64,000 nt of DNA from Fuerstiella sp. (GCA_029245955.1 JAQWOH010000015.1:124001-188000); one strand, 5' to 3'; counted from the stretch's first letter, positions 20,841 to 30,461 are shown. A program made the numbers and translations. Notes: generated by a model from the letters alone, not told the origin.

Positions 20841-21110
20841 TTACTTTCGAATCCCGAGACGACTCAACATTTCCAGATACTGATCGGGGGCTGTGTTCTT
20901 CAGATAATCCAGATGCCGGCGACGGCGACTGACCATCCGAAGCAGACCACGTCGGGATGAGTGGTCTTTCTTGTTGACCTTCAGATGTTCAGTAAGAACA
21001 TTGATCTGGTGAGTAAGACAGGCGATCTGAATCTGCGGTGATCCTGTGTCGTTATCGCTCTGTCCGAAGTCTTTGCGAAGCTGCTGCTTCACCTCTGATG
21101 AAATTGCCAT
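20841..21110 (-). CDS. rpsO: 30S ribosomal protein S15
   Basis: 89 residues, the normal S15 length. It binds the central domain of 16S rRNA during small-subunit assembly. The family motif [21 protein letters not shown] and the basic [24 protein letters not shown] helix are clear. Ile replaces the usual Val/Ala in the 'GSPEVQVA' region, a conservative change. Upstream at 21133-21152 is a stem-loop that may take part in S15 autoregulation. pnp follows on the same strand. Confidence 0.97.
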   Translation of the reverse strand: MAISSEVKQQLRKDFGQSDNDTGSPQIQIACLTHQINVLTEHLKVNKKDHSSRRGLLRMVSRRRRHLDYLKNTAPDQYLEMLSRLGIRK

Positions 21111-21738
21111 TCTTAAAACTGTACTTTACTGATGCGACGAAAAGACGTCGCAGGCCATCCGACGGGGTGATCAGTGTACGATTCGCCAACAAAAACCGGG
21201 TGGTTTAGTTCGACAAACAGCCTCTGAAGCCCTGAAACGACGGAGCTGGACCAACAAGAAAACAGTGAAATCACTATGACTCCACTTTCGAAGCAGCGGA
21301 TTGTACCGCTGTCTGCCTCTCGATCAATCGAGATCTCGGAATGATCGGCCTGTCAGCCCGTTCTGTACAGGCAAAAGCTCAAATCGCTGTCAAATCCTTC
21401 CTCATTCTCCTGCATGCCCTATATTTTCAGGGCCACTTCAAGCGATGGTTCGGGGCCCCGGTCTCGAGAATCATGTGTTTCGAGAGGACGAAGATGCGTC
21501 TGGAGAGCTTTCATCGCGAATTATCTCCCGGATCAATGGATCGTTCAGTTTGCCGGGGGACCTGTTACGTTCGGCATCTGACGACCCATACCCCGCCTGT
21601 TTGGCCGTGTGGATTTCCTGACGGCAACGATCAAGGCCAGCCCCGCAAACGCTTGATAATCCAGGGATTCGTGGAAATGATGAGTGTATAGATGAGCCGT
21701 CCTGACATTCCTGCGCAGACAGAACAGTGAGTCAAGTT
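21111..21738. other. Divergent intergenic region upstream of rpsO
   Basis: 628 bases between rpsO (minus) and the lactonase-like gene (plus). Near rpsO it holds the leader stem-loop. Overlapping plus-strand frames of 106-116 codons exist at 21301-21691, but they lack a recognisable motif and a signal peptide, so I do not call a gene. Confidence 0.4.
21133..21152 (-). promoter_or_regulatory. rpsO leader stem-loop
   Basis: Arms TGCGACG and CGTCGCA around a 6-base loop, ending 22 bases upstream of the rpsO start codon. S15 is known to repress its own translation by binding leader RNA structures in several bacteria; this stem is a candidate, by position only. Confidence 0.4.
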
Positions 21739-22659
21739 ATGTCCAGAATTCGTTCTTCGTACCGTGTTCTGATATTTATTGTGTTCATTCCGACGTGTTC
21801 TGCGGAGGAAATTCCGGGAATTGGAACCGTTGGCAAAGTGCGGCGGCTGAATACAGATTTTGCCTTCACCGAAGGCCCAGCCTCAGATACTGCCGGAAAT
21901 CTGTACTTTACTGATATTCCCAACAGCCGAATTCACAAACGCGATGTTAAAGGCACGCTGTCCGTGTTCGTCGAACCGTCCGGACACTGCAATGGGCTGA
22001 TGGTGGTCGGAAATCGATTGCTGGCCTGCGAAATGGATGGGCAACTGAAAGAGTATAATCTGACGACAGGACAGGAAACGTCTCTGGCCACAGAATACAA
22101 CGGTGCCAGATTCAACGCCCCGAACGATCTGGTGATCGACAAGACAGAGGGCATCTACTTTACCGATCCCCGTTATCGTGCGCCTGATCCGTGGCCTCAG
22201 GGAAAAGAAGCTGTCTACTATCGAGCTGCCGACGGGAAGGTAACACGTTTGATCGAAGACCGAACAGCGCCAAACGGCGTTATCCTGTCTCCGAATGAGG
22301 AAACGCTGTATGTGATTCCCAGCATGGAAAAACAAATGTGGTCGTATCCGGTCGTATCGCCGGGCCGGGTCGGTCCCGGCAAAGTGTTCTGCGAGTTGAC
22401 TCAGCCAAAAGGCAAGGACAATACAGGTGGCGACGGGTTGACAATCGACACAAATGGAAACCTGTATATCACCTCTGCACTCGGCCTGCAGGTGTTCGCC
22501 CCATCGGGCAAGCAGCTGGGCATCATCACGGTTCCGGAACATCCTGCTAATGTTTCCTTCGGCGGTAAAGATCGCAGCACTCTGTTTGTGACCGCTCGCA
22601 AATCACTTTATTCCGTAGAAACTCACGTCAAAGGTCATGTGTTCCGCGGAGGCAAATAA
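21739..22659 (+). CDS. Secreted SMP-30/gluconolactonase family protein
   Basis: About 306 residues. The signal peptide is MSRIRSSYRVLIFIVFIPTCSA. The propeller carries the family's characteristic sequence FTEGPASDTAGNLYFTDI, with the metal-ligand Glu in EGP, then NAPNDLVID (Asn and Asp typical of SMP-30 metal sites), GIYFTDPRY and APNGVILSPNEETLYV. It would hydrolyse an aldonolactone in the periplasm. The metal-site pattern is better preserved than in the protein at 9449-10366. A GTG 12 bases upstream is an alternative start; the ATG gives the cleaner signal peptide. Confidence 0.85.
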   Translation: MSRIRSSYRVLIFIVFIPTCSAEEIPGIGTVGKVRRLNTDFAFTEGPASDTAGNLYFTDIPNSRIHKRDVKGTLSVFVEPSGHCNGLMVVGNRLLACEMDGQLKEYNLTTGQETSLATEYNGARFNAPNDLVIDKTEGIYFTDPRYRAPDPWPQGKEAVYYRAADGKVTRLIEDRTAPNGVILSPNEETLYVIPSMEKQMWSYPVVSPGRVGPGKVFCELTQPKGKDNTGGDGLTIDTNGNLYITSALGLQVFAPSGKQLGIITVPEHPANVSFGGKDRSTLFVTARKSLYSVETHVKGHVFRGGK

Positions 22660-22683
22660 GGCGGCTGCAGAACAGAGGGGCGG

Positions 22684-23910
22684 TTACCGCTGAGCGAGAT
22701 CAATCGACGTCAGCGCACCTGCGACAGCCTTGGCGTATGCTTCGTACCCGGCCGAAAGTGGATGTCCCTCGTCATAGTTCGGATAGACATCCGGCGTGTC
22801 CCTGACGGCCGATACCATATGCGGTAACACATCCAGAAAACGAATACGGCGTTCCAGCATGGCACGCTGCAGACGGATTCGCACGATTTTCTCATGTTCA
22901 ACAATTGATGAAAACTCAGCTGGCCAGTCGTGCTGCACGGCAAGCGAATAGGCTGACTCCCGAGTCGGCAACAGTATCACCAGCAGATCGACTCCATGAT
23001 CGGCACATCGTTGCTTGATGTTCTCCAGGATCCTCAGCGTCCGGGCAAAAGCCGCGCCGATGTCGGGATCATTGGTGTTGAGTTCGGCCAGTCGGTATCG
23101 CAGGCGACGATCCGTCACAAAAGTCGGATTGAGTAAATGTTCAATCGCGAATCCGGGCGGTTGTGCGGCTCGGGATTGCGCCCAAAGATGTGAGGCCGCG
23201 CTTCCTAACGCCGTGTGATATTTGATTCCATACCGGAAATGGTTGTCAATTTCAGCTGAAGTGTCATACGGCACGATGCCGCGGATGACGTCGCCCAGGT
23301 CGTTGCCGGCATACATTCCAACCACGATCTGTTGGGGCCGCATTTCCAGTGCACGTGACACCAGGATCTCATACTGCAGCGGACCATAGCCTCCGATACC
23401 GGCGTTGTACACAGACCTGTTCAATTGCCGACCCAGCACGGCCGGCCATGATTGGTCCGCAGCGACATTGAATCCCTGCGTGTGCGAGTCACCAATGGCC
23501 ACGATATCAACTCGATCCGGAATTGACGGATTACGAAATCCATTTGCATCAACATCGTGCAGGTCAGGGTCGAGGACATATCCAAGCTCCGCGTGTGGAA
23601 TCCGATTCGACGCCATGTTGACCGGAAAATGAGTCAAACACCGCAGCAGGACTTCGCCGGACAGCAGCATCGTGCTGGTGGACACCATCAATGCGGCGAA
23701 ACGCAGTCTGATTGGCGGCGACGCCGATCGTGCCAGCCCACAAGTCACGCTGCCAGCTGCCAGTACCACACCGCCGATAAGCCTGGTGCCGATGCCACCG
23801 GACACAGAAAATGCGACTGCGGCGGCGACCAGAGCGATTCCATACAGCCAGCAGACGAGCGCCCCCAGCAATCGCGATGCCGGAGATAGACGTAGTTTTG
23901 CAGATGACAT
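22684..23910 (-). CDS. Membrane-anchored SGNH/GDSL hydrolase
   Basis: About 408 residues. Two or three hydrophobic segments fill residues ~10-100 (LLGALVCWLYGIALVAAAVAF; LIGGVVLAAGSVTCGLA). The SGNH domain follows: block I AIGDSHTQGFN (Ser nucleophile), block II Gly in GIGGYGPLQYE, block III GNDLG, block V DEGHPLSAGYEAYA with the catalytic Asp and His. Such proteins are esterases or acyl modifiers of extracellular sugars. A longer frame reaches 23979; the ATG at 23910 is closer to the first hydrophobic stretch and has GAGAGAG upstream. It is convergent with the lactonase-like gene (24 bases between them). Confidence 0.83.
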   Translation of the reverse strand: MSSAKLRLSPASRLLGALVCWLYGIALVAAAVAFSVSGGIGTRLIGGVVLAAGSVTCGLARSASPPIRLRFAALMVSTSTMLLSGEVLLRCLTHFPVNMASNRIPHAELGYVLDPDLHDVDANGFRNPSIPDRVDIVAIGDSHTQGFNVAADQSWPAVLGRQLNRSVYNAGIGGYGPLQYEILVSRALEMRPQQIVVGMYAGNDLGDVIRGIVPYDTSAEIDNHFRYGIKYHTALGSAASHLWAQSRAAQPPGFAIEHLLNPTFVTDRRLRYRLAELNTNDPDIGAAFARTLRILENIKQRCADHGVDLLVILLPTRESAYSLAVQHDWPAEFSSIVEHEKIVRIRLQRAMLERRIRFLDVLPHMVSAVRDTPDVYPNYDEGHPLSAGYEAYAKAVAGALTSIDLAQR

Positions 23911-24355
23911 GAACACTTTTGTTCTCTCTCGATCGCAGCCCAGGTTTCCAGACTCCGATTTGAGAACCCCATTCCTCAAACCCCGTCATCGCCACAGACC
24001 ACACCGCCCGAAAACCAGCAGTCTGAAAAAGTGTATTCACGATCCCGAATACGGAGCAACAGGAAGATTTCGGGGCGTCTGCGGTCAGAGGCGTAGTATA
24101 CGGACCAGCGAAAATGCTGGTGCCGGGAAAAACAGAGGTTCTCTGCGGGGCTGTCGGGCGGCCGGCCGGACATCACCATTCCTGAGACGTTAATCAGAAG
24201 TTTGAGCAGGGCTGTTCTCGATGGTTGACCAGCGGCACGACCGACTGCAAAATCGCAGTGCAGTATGAAATCAGTGTCACTGGCAGTATCGGAGACGTTC
24301 TCTGATATCCGACCAGAATTATTTCTCGAAAACGTAGTTCAGCCCCGCCAAACCC
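23911..24355. other. Divergent intergenic region
   Basis: 445 bases between the SGNH hydrolase (minus) and the aminotransferase (plus). Promoters for both should be here. I see a weak GTATTC/GAATAC inverted repeat near 24032-24052 and no convincing gene. Confidence 0.35.
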
Positions 24356-25543
24356 ATGTATACATCGAAGCTCGTCAATCAGCTCGCTCCTTCCGCCACC
24401 ATTGCCGCCGCCGCCAAAGCGCGTGAACTGCGGGCTCAGGGAGTGAACGTCCTCGAATTCACTCTGGGTGAGCCCGATTTCACGACACCCGCGCACATCT
24501 GCGAAGCGGGGAAAGCGGCGATCGAAGCAGGCCACACGCATTACACCGCGGCCACTGGAATTCCTGCGTTAAAGGAAGCCATCTGCAGCGCCTTCGAACG
24601 TGATTATGGTGTTACCTACAAGCCGAACGAAGTGACCGTGAGCAGCGGCGCGAAGCACGCCATTCATAATGTGCTGACGGCGGTGTGTGAACCTGGCGAC
24701 GAGGTCATCATTCCAACACCGTTCTGGGTCAGCTACAGCGCCCTGGTGGAGCTGGTTGGTGCCGTTCCCGTTCTGGTCGACACTCCGGAGAATGCCGGCT
24801 TCTGCATGACGGCCGATCAGTTTCGTGGCGCAATCACCGACAAGACGCGGCTGCTGATGCTGAATAGCCCCAGCAACCCGACGGGGGCTGTCTATCCCGT
24901 TGAGGCACTGGAAGCTCTGGCCGAAGTTGCGGTGGAAAAGGATGTGATCGTCATGTCCGATGAAATCTACGACAAGTTGATCTACGACGGCTTTGCCTTC
25001 AGGTCCTTTGCTTCATTCGGCGAAGACGTAAAGGCCCGCACGATCATTGTGAACGGGGTCAGCAAGGCGTATGCCATGACCGGCTGGCGAATCGGCTGGA
25101 CACTGGCTCCGCCGGAAGTCAGCGCTGCCATTAACAGGTTGCAGAGTCAGCAGACATCGAATCCGTGCAGCATCAGCCAGCATGCTGCGATTGCCGCTCT
25201 CAACGGACCACAGGATTGCATCGGAGAAATGCTGGAGCAGTTTCAGGAACGTCGGGAATACGTTCTGAAACGCCTGCGGGCTATGCCGGGACTGAGTTTC
25301 GCTGACCCCGGCGGAGCGTTCTACGCGTTCTTCAATGTCAGCAGTCATTTCGGCCGGGAATTACCCGGCGGAAAAACCGTCGATAACAGCAGCGACTTCT
25401 GCACAGCACTGCTGGAAAATGCGCATGTGGCTCTGGTGACAGGCGATGCCTTTGGTGCTCCTGGTTATGTGAGGTTGTCATTTGCAACCAGCAGGGATGT
25501 GATTGAAGCCGGGCTGGACGCACTCGAAAAATTTCTCAGCTGA
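24356..25543 (+). CDS. aspC: Class I PLP aminotransferase (aspartate aminotransferase type)
   Basis: 395 residues, fold type I, subgroup Ib aspartate/prephenate aminotransferase-like. Key features are FTLGEPDFTTP near the N-terminus, NSPSNPTGAVYP, SDEIYDKLIYD and the PLP-lysine motif SKAYAMTGWRIGW, with the substrate-carboxylate Arg near the C-terminus in GYVRLSFATS. It would transfer the amino group between aspartate (possibly also prephenate or arogenate) and 2-oxoglutarate in the cytoplasm. Length is normal. The symbol is by family; substrate range cannot be read from sequence alone. Confidence 0.88.
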   Translation: MYTSKLVNQLAPSATIAAAAKARELRAQGVNVLEFTLGEPDFTTPAHICEAGKAAIEAGHTHYTAATGIPALKEAICSAFERDYGVTYKPNEVTVSSGAKHAIHNVLTAVCEPGDEVIIPTPFWVSYSALVELVGAVPVLVDTPENAGFCMTADQFRGAITDKTRLLMLNSPSNPTGAVYPVEALEALAEVAVEKDVIVMSDEIYDKLIYDGFAFRSFASFGEDVKARTIIVNGVSKAYAMTGWRIGWTLAPPEVSAAINRLQSQQTSNPCSISQHAAIAALNGPQDCIGEMLEQFQERREYVLKRLRAMPGLSFADPGGAFYAFFNVSSHFGRELPGGKTVDNSSDFCTALLENAHVALVTGDAFGAPGYVRLSFATSRDVIEAGLDALEKFLS

Positions 25544-25615
25544 TTTGAAGACCATGGCGACGGTCAGATGACGGGCCGTCACCGGTGTCGTCGAGATCAG
25601 AAAGCCAGTTTGACT

Positions 25616-25912
25616 ATGTGGGCACGTCTTGCAGTTCTCGCGATCATGGGCCTCGTCGCATGGCGATTGCTGCGTTCCCGCTGGGCATTTACGATCGTTG
25701 TTGATAACACGGGCGTAAAATCACATGCTGGTATCAGGACACCACAGCAGCGTCGTCTGTTAAGCCTGTTTCAGCGGACCAGATTCGTCGAAGGAAAAGT
25801 TACGATTCGCGGACGAACAGACCGAAATGGTCAGTTACAACTGACCTTCGTGGGGCCCATGGACGACGTGACAAAACAACAGGTGCGCAACTACCTTGTG
25901 AATGAGCTTTAG
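25616..25912 (+). CDS. Small membrane-anchored protein, DUF3634-like
   Basis: About 98 residues: an N-terminal transmembrane helix (MWARLAVLAIMGLVAWRLL) followed by a compact domain (FTIVVDNTGVKSHAG ... GKVTIRGRTDRNGQLQLTFVGPMDDVTKQQVRNYL). The pattern resembles the uncharacterised DUF3634 proteins. A frame start at 25568 exists, but the ATG at 25616 begins exactly at the hydrophobic helix. Function unknown. It is downstream of the aminotransferase in the same direction, with 72 bases between them. Confidence 0.65.
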   Translation: MWARLAVLAIMGLVAWRLLRSRWAFTIVVDNTGVKSHAGIRTPQQRRLLSLFQRTRFVEGKVTIRGRTDRNGQLQLTFVGPMDDVTKQQVRNYLVNEL

Positions 25913-26018
25913 AGCAGTTTACGTATTGTCGTAGACGATACTGGTTCGTGGGAGTAACGAAACTGCTGTCAATAACGTTCTTCGCGGCCACAAGTCAGCG
26001 TGAAACGCTGTAGTCGGC

Positions 26019-26750
26019 ATGCAGAACATGTCTGATCCCGCATCGGCACCCGATACTGACCTGGTTTCAAAATTGTTCATCTCCGAAATCTACGATTCCT
26101 TTCAGGGGGAAGGCCCCTGGGCCGGCACTGCGTCTCTGTTTGTCAGAACGTCCGGCTGCAATCTGCGCTGCTGGTTTTGCGATACGCCGTACACGTCATG
26201 GGACCCCCAGGGAGATCAGCAGTCACTGGAACAACTGGCAGAGCAGGTCGCGAACAGCAAGTCACCACATGCCGTGATTACAGGTGGTGAGCCCATGCTC
26301 GCCCCGCAATTGACTGAACTGACCGATATCTGTCGCCGCGAACACAAGTTCATCACCATCGAAACGGCCGGAACTGTCGATCGCGCGGTCGAATGCGATC
26401 TGATGGCCATCAGTCCGAAGCTGAGAAATTCAACGCCGGATGACGGGAAGTGGGCGGCTCGCCATGAACAGACGCGTCACCAGCCAGCCGTGATTGAGTC
26501 GCTTTTTCGCCGATATAAGTGTATTCTGAAATTCGTGATTGATGTGCAGGAAGACATTTCCGAAGTCGTGAGTTATGTCCATGACTTTCCAGGTGTTTCG
26601 GCCGACGATGTGTGGTTAATGCCTCAGGCGACAACCCCCGAAGAGCTGGCGCAGAAGACGGACTGGGTGAAGGCGAAGGCAGACTCACTGGGCTTTCGGT
26701 TTTCTTCGCGGCTGCACATTGCTCAGTTTGGCAACATGCGCGGCGTGTAA
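26019..26750 (+). CDS. queE: 7-carboxy-7-deazaguanine synthase (radical SAM)
   Basis: 243 residues. It would convert 6-carboxy-tetrahydropterin to 7-carboxy-7-deazaguanine in queuosine biosynthesis. The N-terminal EIYDSFQGEGPWAGTASLFVR is the QueE signature; the cluster motif is CNLRCWFCDTPY (C-x3-C-x2-C), and VITGGEPML is the SAM-binding GGE motif. The C-terminal LMPQATTPEEL fits the family. No queC, queD or queF is adjacent. A second ATG nine bases downstream is also possible. Confidence 0.93.
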   Translation: MQNMSDPASAPDTDLVSKLFISEIYDSFQGEGPWAGTASLFVRTSGCNLRCWFCDTPYTSWDPQGDQQSLEQLAEQVANSKSPHAVITGGEPMLAPQLTELTDICRREHKFITIETAGTVDRAVECDLMAISPKLRNSTPDDGKWAARHEQTRHQPAVIESLFRRYKCILKFVIDVQEDISEVVSYVHDFPGVSADDVWLMPQATTPEELAQKTDWVKAKADSLGFRFSSRLHIAQFGNMRGV

Positions 26751-26827
26751 AGAACTGCGGCGCTGGTTAATTCAATATCTGAATGGCGTCCGGCATTGCC
26801 TCCTGCCGGTACGACGAACGGCTCTTC

Positions 26828-27676
26828 ATGAAACTCTCCATTTCAGCTCGCATTGCAGAGTCCTTTCTTTCCAAGGAAGCCGCCGCGCTGTCGTTGTCAG
26901 AACTTGCCGATCTGGCGGTAACCGCCGGTTATGACGCTGTCTGCATGCGCGCATCGCAAATCGGAGTTCACTCGCCACCGGATGAAATTACGGCGGCGCG
27001 CGAGCTGCTCGATGCTCGAAAACTGAGTGTCAGTATGGTGACCGGTGACTTCGACATTGTCTACAACAATGACAACGGTCCGCAGTGCCTGCGTAACATC
27101 AGGTCACACCTTGACCTTGCCGAAAATCTGGGTGCCCCGCTGATTCGGACCTGCATCAAGACTCCCGCCGATATTTCATGTGCGCGGCGGGCAGCCGATG
27201 AAGCTGCCGAACGAGGCATACGACTGGCTCATCAGTGCCATGCCGAAAGCCTGTTTGAAACCCCGGACCAGATCGTCGATACACTGCAGAAAATTGATCG
27301 CCCCAACTTCGGTCTCATCTTCGAAGCAGCCAATCTGGACGAATGCGGCCAGGCCTATGGTCCGGAGGTCATCGGGCGACTGGCACCATGGATTTTTAAC
27401 GTCTATCTGCAGAATCAAAAACTTTGTGCGGACGGCACGGTCACTCTGCAGACATGGTGTCGAGGTCCCGTGTCATTTGACATTCTTCAGATTCACGAAG
27501 CCGGCGGCATCGACTTTGACGCCATCTTTGAGGGCCTGAGTTCAATTGGCTACGACGGTGTGGTTACCGTACATCAGGCGGGGTCAGAACAGGGCCGTGA
27601 CCATTCGGTATCGGCCGCAACACGAACCGCCCGATACCTTCAGACCTGCATCGGCCCGCGAGCCGATGCAGGTTGA
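26828..27676 (+). CDS. Sugar phosphate isomerase/epimerase-like TIM-barrel protein
   Basis: About 282 residues, AP-endonuclease-2/xylose-isomerase-like barrel. It opens MKLSISARIAESFLSKEAAALSL; GAPLIRTCIK, HQCHAESLFETPDQI (His/Glu metal-site region) and GLIFEAANLDECG match the strands that carry metal ligands in this family. Substrate unknown; relatives isomerise or epimerise keto-sugars or inositol derivatives. A longer frame starts at 26783, but the ATG at 26828 begins at the first strand. The last codons lie inside a perfect hairpin (27645-27672), so the terminator-like palindrome encodes the C-terminus. Confidence 0.8.
   Translation: MKLSISARIAESFLSKEAAALSLSELADLAVTAGYDAVCMRASQIGVHSPPDEITAARELLDARKLSVSMVTGDFDIVYNNDNGPQCLRNIRSHLDLAENLGAPLIRTCIKTPADISCARRAADEAAERGIRLAHQCHAESLFETPDQIVDTLQKIDRPNFGLIFEAANLDECGQAYGPEVIGRLAPWIFNVYLQNQKLCADGTVTLQTWCRGPVSFDILQIHEAGGIDFDAIFEGLSSIGYDGVVTVHQAGSEQGRDHSVSAATRTARYLQTCIGPRADAG
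27645..27672. terminator. Hairpin overlapping the 3' end of the isomerase gene
   Basis: Arms CCTGCATCGG and CCGATGCAGG pair perfectly around CCCGCGAG. The stop codon follows two bases after the stem. The loop-proximal part resembles the palindrome at 62406-62429, so this may be a dispersed element captured by the reading frame as well as a transcript end. Confidence 0.5.
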
Positions 27677-27777
27677 CGCCGGGAATATGACAGGTCGCTC
27701 CCGTTGATCGCTGGAGTTGGCGGACCTGCGGCTCGTATTCAAGAGGAACGGTCTAACGCTTTCGTAAGAATGTAGAC

Positions 27778-28892
27778 ATGAAACTTTGCGTGTTGACAAT
27801 ACTTTTTGCAATGCTGTCTCAATCCGTCATTGCCCGGCAGCAAATGAGGGAAAAGTCGTTCTATTTCCCAGCAGAAGGCGAGTGGCAAAAAGTTTCACCG
27901 GAATCATTGAACCTGGACGCAGCAGCGCTGAACACGGCCCTTGAGTTCGCGATGGATTGGAAGTCTTCCAGTGTGATTCTTCTGCACAAAGGCCGGATTC
28001 TGGCTGAGCGCCATCAGGACGTCGTGTCGCCGTCACGTCGATATCAGGGCACGCTGCATGGAAAAACGGCATTGTCTCACGTGGTCGAAGACGTCGCTTC
28101 CTGTCAGAAAAGTGTGACTTGTGTTCTTGTGGGAATTGCACAGTGTCACTCAGTGACACTGTGCAACAGCATCTTGGAACAGGCTGGTCACAGGCCACGC
28201 CTGAACAGGAATCCAGAATTACACTGCATCATCTGATCACGATGAGCAGCGGACTCAGCGAGCGTCTGAAGTACGTCGCACCGGCGGGAACAAAGTGGAC
28301 GTATAACACCACGGCCTACTCGCGCAGTCTGACAGTGGTTGCAAAAGTGGCGGGAATGACAGCCAATGAAGTCACCAGAAAATGGTTGACCGGACCACTG
28401 GGAATGAACAATTCCAAATGGGTAGATCGCAAATTGCCTTCTGATTCGACAGTTGCGGCAAATCGATACGGATTTGCAACATCGGCCCGTGATCTGGCCC
28501 GATTCGGATTACTGATGCTGGCGAACGGTCACTGGGAGAACAGAGTCATTCTGTCTGATCAGAAATTCCTGAAGTCCGCTACGTCGCCATCACAGAAGTT
28601 AAATCCGTCCTATGGATATCTGTGGTGGTTGAACGGTCAGCAGTTTGCGCTCAGAGGCAGTCGTCGTGCGACGGGTTCACTTGTTCAGACGGCACCGAAG
28701 GATCTGTTTTCTGCCCGGGGAGCTCTGGGACGCCGCTGCAGCGTCAGTCCGTCGTGGCAATTGGTGATGGTCAGACTTGGTGATGTGCCGGACAGGACCG
28801 GCGAACCGCAGTTTGATCAGCAGTTCTGGCGTCTGCTGATGAAGTTCCGCAGCCGGAATCGTGACGCCATCCACAAGACGCATCCTGAGTGA
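27778..28892 (+). pseudogene. Secreted serine hydrolase (beta-lactamase class C fold), frameshifted
   Basis: The N-terminal part (from 27778) has a signal peptide (MKLCVLTILFAMLSQSVIA) and runs to the catalytic SxxK motif VASCQKSVTCVLVGIAQ, then reads into an unrelated tail ending at 28236. The homologous continuation, LSDTVQQHLGTGWS and SRITLHHLITMSSGL through GYLWWLNGQQFALRG, is in another frame and ends at 28892. A few residues that normally follow 'VGIAQ' are missing, so the lesion looks like a small deletion with frameshift rather than a single-base error. A 27-base palindrome (28138-28164) sits exactly at the junction. Intact relatives are penicillin-binding-protein-like esterases or peptidases. 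A fault in assembly cannot be excluded. Confidence 0.75.
28138..28164. repeat. Near-perfect palindrome at the lesion of the serine hydrolase gene
   Basis: Two 13-base arms, GCACAGTGTCACT and AGTGACACTGTGC, flank one central C. It occupies the point where the reading frame of the hydrolase is lost. Confidence 0.8.
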
Positions 28893-28995
28893 AAACACAT
28901 TCCTGGCCAGTCAACTTGAACGTCCGAACGGGGCAGCCCATACTCAGTGAAATAACCTCTCGTTTGCGGACGGATAAGTCGTACTTCTCCAGGGA

Positions 28996-30309
28996 ATGAT
29001 GATGTCAAATACAACACGTCGAGATTTTATCAAAGCTGGCGCGACCATGGGCCTGACAGCAAGTGCCTACCGTCGAGTGGCACGCGCCACGATCAGTGCC
29101 CCTCAACCTGTGGTCGCCTTCGTGGGCTGCGGTGGTCGGTCAAAGGGGCTGTCACGGGGATTCACGGGTGATGCAGATGTCGCGTGGACGTGTGATCCGG
29201 ACGAAGAACGCGCCAGCGCACTGCAGGAACAGTCAGAAGCAAGGCAATCCACCAGTGATCTGCGCAGAGTCCTGGATGATAAATCGGTCGACGCGGTCGT
29301 TGTGGCAACGCCGGATCACTGGCATGCACCGGCGGCTATCATGGCGTGTGACGCCGGAAAACATGTCTACGTAGAAAAACCGTGCAGTCACAACCTGCGG
29401 GAGGGCCGGCTGCTGGTGGAGGCGGCTCGACGAAATAAAGTCGTTGTGCAACATGGTACGCAGAGTCGGTCGAGTGAATACATTGCCAACGCCATTCAAA
29501 TGCTGCGTGAGGGCATGATTGGTGAGGTGTTGATGGCCAAAGGCTGGAATATCCAGCGCCGCAACAACATCGGCCACGCTGCTCCGTCAAATCCGCCAGC
29601 CAGTGTTGACTACGACACATGGGTCGGACCAGCCGAAATGATGCCGTTTCAGTCAAACCGCTTCCACTATAACTGGCACTGGTGGCACAACTTCGGTACG
29701 GGTGATATTGGCAACGACGGTGCCCACGAAATGGATATGGCGCGCTGGGGACTTGGCGTGGAAGGCCTGCCGTCGTCAGTCATGGCCGTGGGTGGAAAAT
29801 ACTACTTCGACGACAACCAGCAGTTTCCTGATACCGCAACCTGTGCATTTGAATGGCCGGGAGATGGAACTGTCGGGCGACGTAAACAACTCATTTTTGA
29901 AATGCGGATCTGGTCAAAGAATTATCCGTATAACTGTGACACCGGCGTCGAATTCTACGGAACGAAAGGAATGCTGTTTGTCAGCAAGCGAGGTAAATTG
30001 CAGGTGTGGGATGATTCGAACCACCCCGTATCAGATCCCAAACCACAGAATCCTGTGTTCACGCCGAGAAATCATCAGGTCGATTTTCTGCAGGCCATAG
30101 TGGACAATCGAAAGCCAACCGCAGACATCGCGATTGGTCATGACTCTGCAGCATTGATTCACCTGGCCAACATCTCTGTCCGAAGCGGCCGGTCGTTGCA
30201 GATCGACCCAGGCCAGGAAACGATTGTGAACGACAATGCTTCTAACAAGATGCTCACCCGCTATTATCGAGACGGTGGGCACTGGTCAGTACCGGCCGCG
30301 ACTGGTTAG
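28996..30309 (+). CDS. Tat-exported Gfo/Idh/MocA family oxidoreductase
   Basis: 437 residues. The N-terminus carries a Tat signal (TRRDFIKAGATMGLTASAYRRVARA). A Rossmann domain follows (VAFVGCGGRSKGLSRGF); VDAVVVATPDHWHAPAAIMACDAGKHVYVEKPCSHNLREGRLLVEAA contains the family's 'EKP' motif and nucleotide-binding loop. The C-terminal domain holds WHWWHNFGTGDIGNDGAHEMDMARWGL with the substrate-side His/Asp. Such proteins reduce or oxidise sugars with tightly bound NAD(P), and export via Tat allows the cofactor to be carried folded. Neighbours (sugar isomerase, PmoA-like protein) suggest glycan catabolism. Three successive ATGs start the frame. Confidence 0.9.
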   Translation: MMMSNTTRRDFIKAGATMGLTASAYRRVARATISAPQPVVAFVGCGGRSKGLSRGFTGDADVAWTCDPDEERASALQEQSEARQSTSDLRRVLDDKSVDAVVVATPDHWHAPAAIMACDAGKHVYVEKPCSHNLREGRLLVEAARRNKVVVQHGTQSRSSEYIANAIQMLREGMIGEVLMAKGWNIQRRNNIGHAAPSNPPASVDYDTWVGPAEMMPFQSNRFHYNWHWWHNFGTGDIGNDGAHEMDMARWGLGVEGLPSSVMAVGGKYYFDDNQQFPDTATCAFEWPGDGTVGRRKQLIFEMRIWSKNYPYNCDTGVEFYGTKGMLFVSKRGKLQVWDDSNHPVSDPKPQNPVFTPRNHQVDFLQAIVDNRKPTADIAIGHDSAALIHLANISVRSGRSLQIDPGQETIVNDNASNKMLTRYYRDGGHWSVPAATG

Positions 30310-30461
30310 CCAGGAATAGTGAAACACGACCTGTGCCGTGGAATGTATATGATACCCCGGATGTTGTGTTTCGACGACACCAGGCAGAGCCGGAAAACGA
30401 CGGGAACGGCCCATTATCTAGCTGACATTGGCTGCGGGCTGTTCCGCAACAGGAAATATTC

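Noticed and set aside
21341-21691. 116-codon plus-strand frame upstream of the lactonase-like gene
   Set aside because: No motif, no ribosome site, composition unlike neighbours; overlapping frames of similar length exist in the same place.
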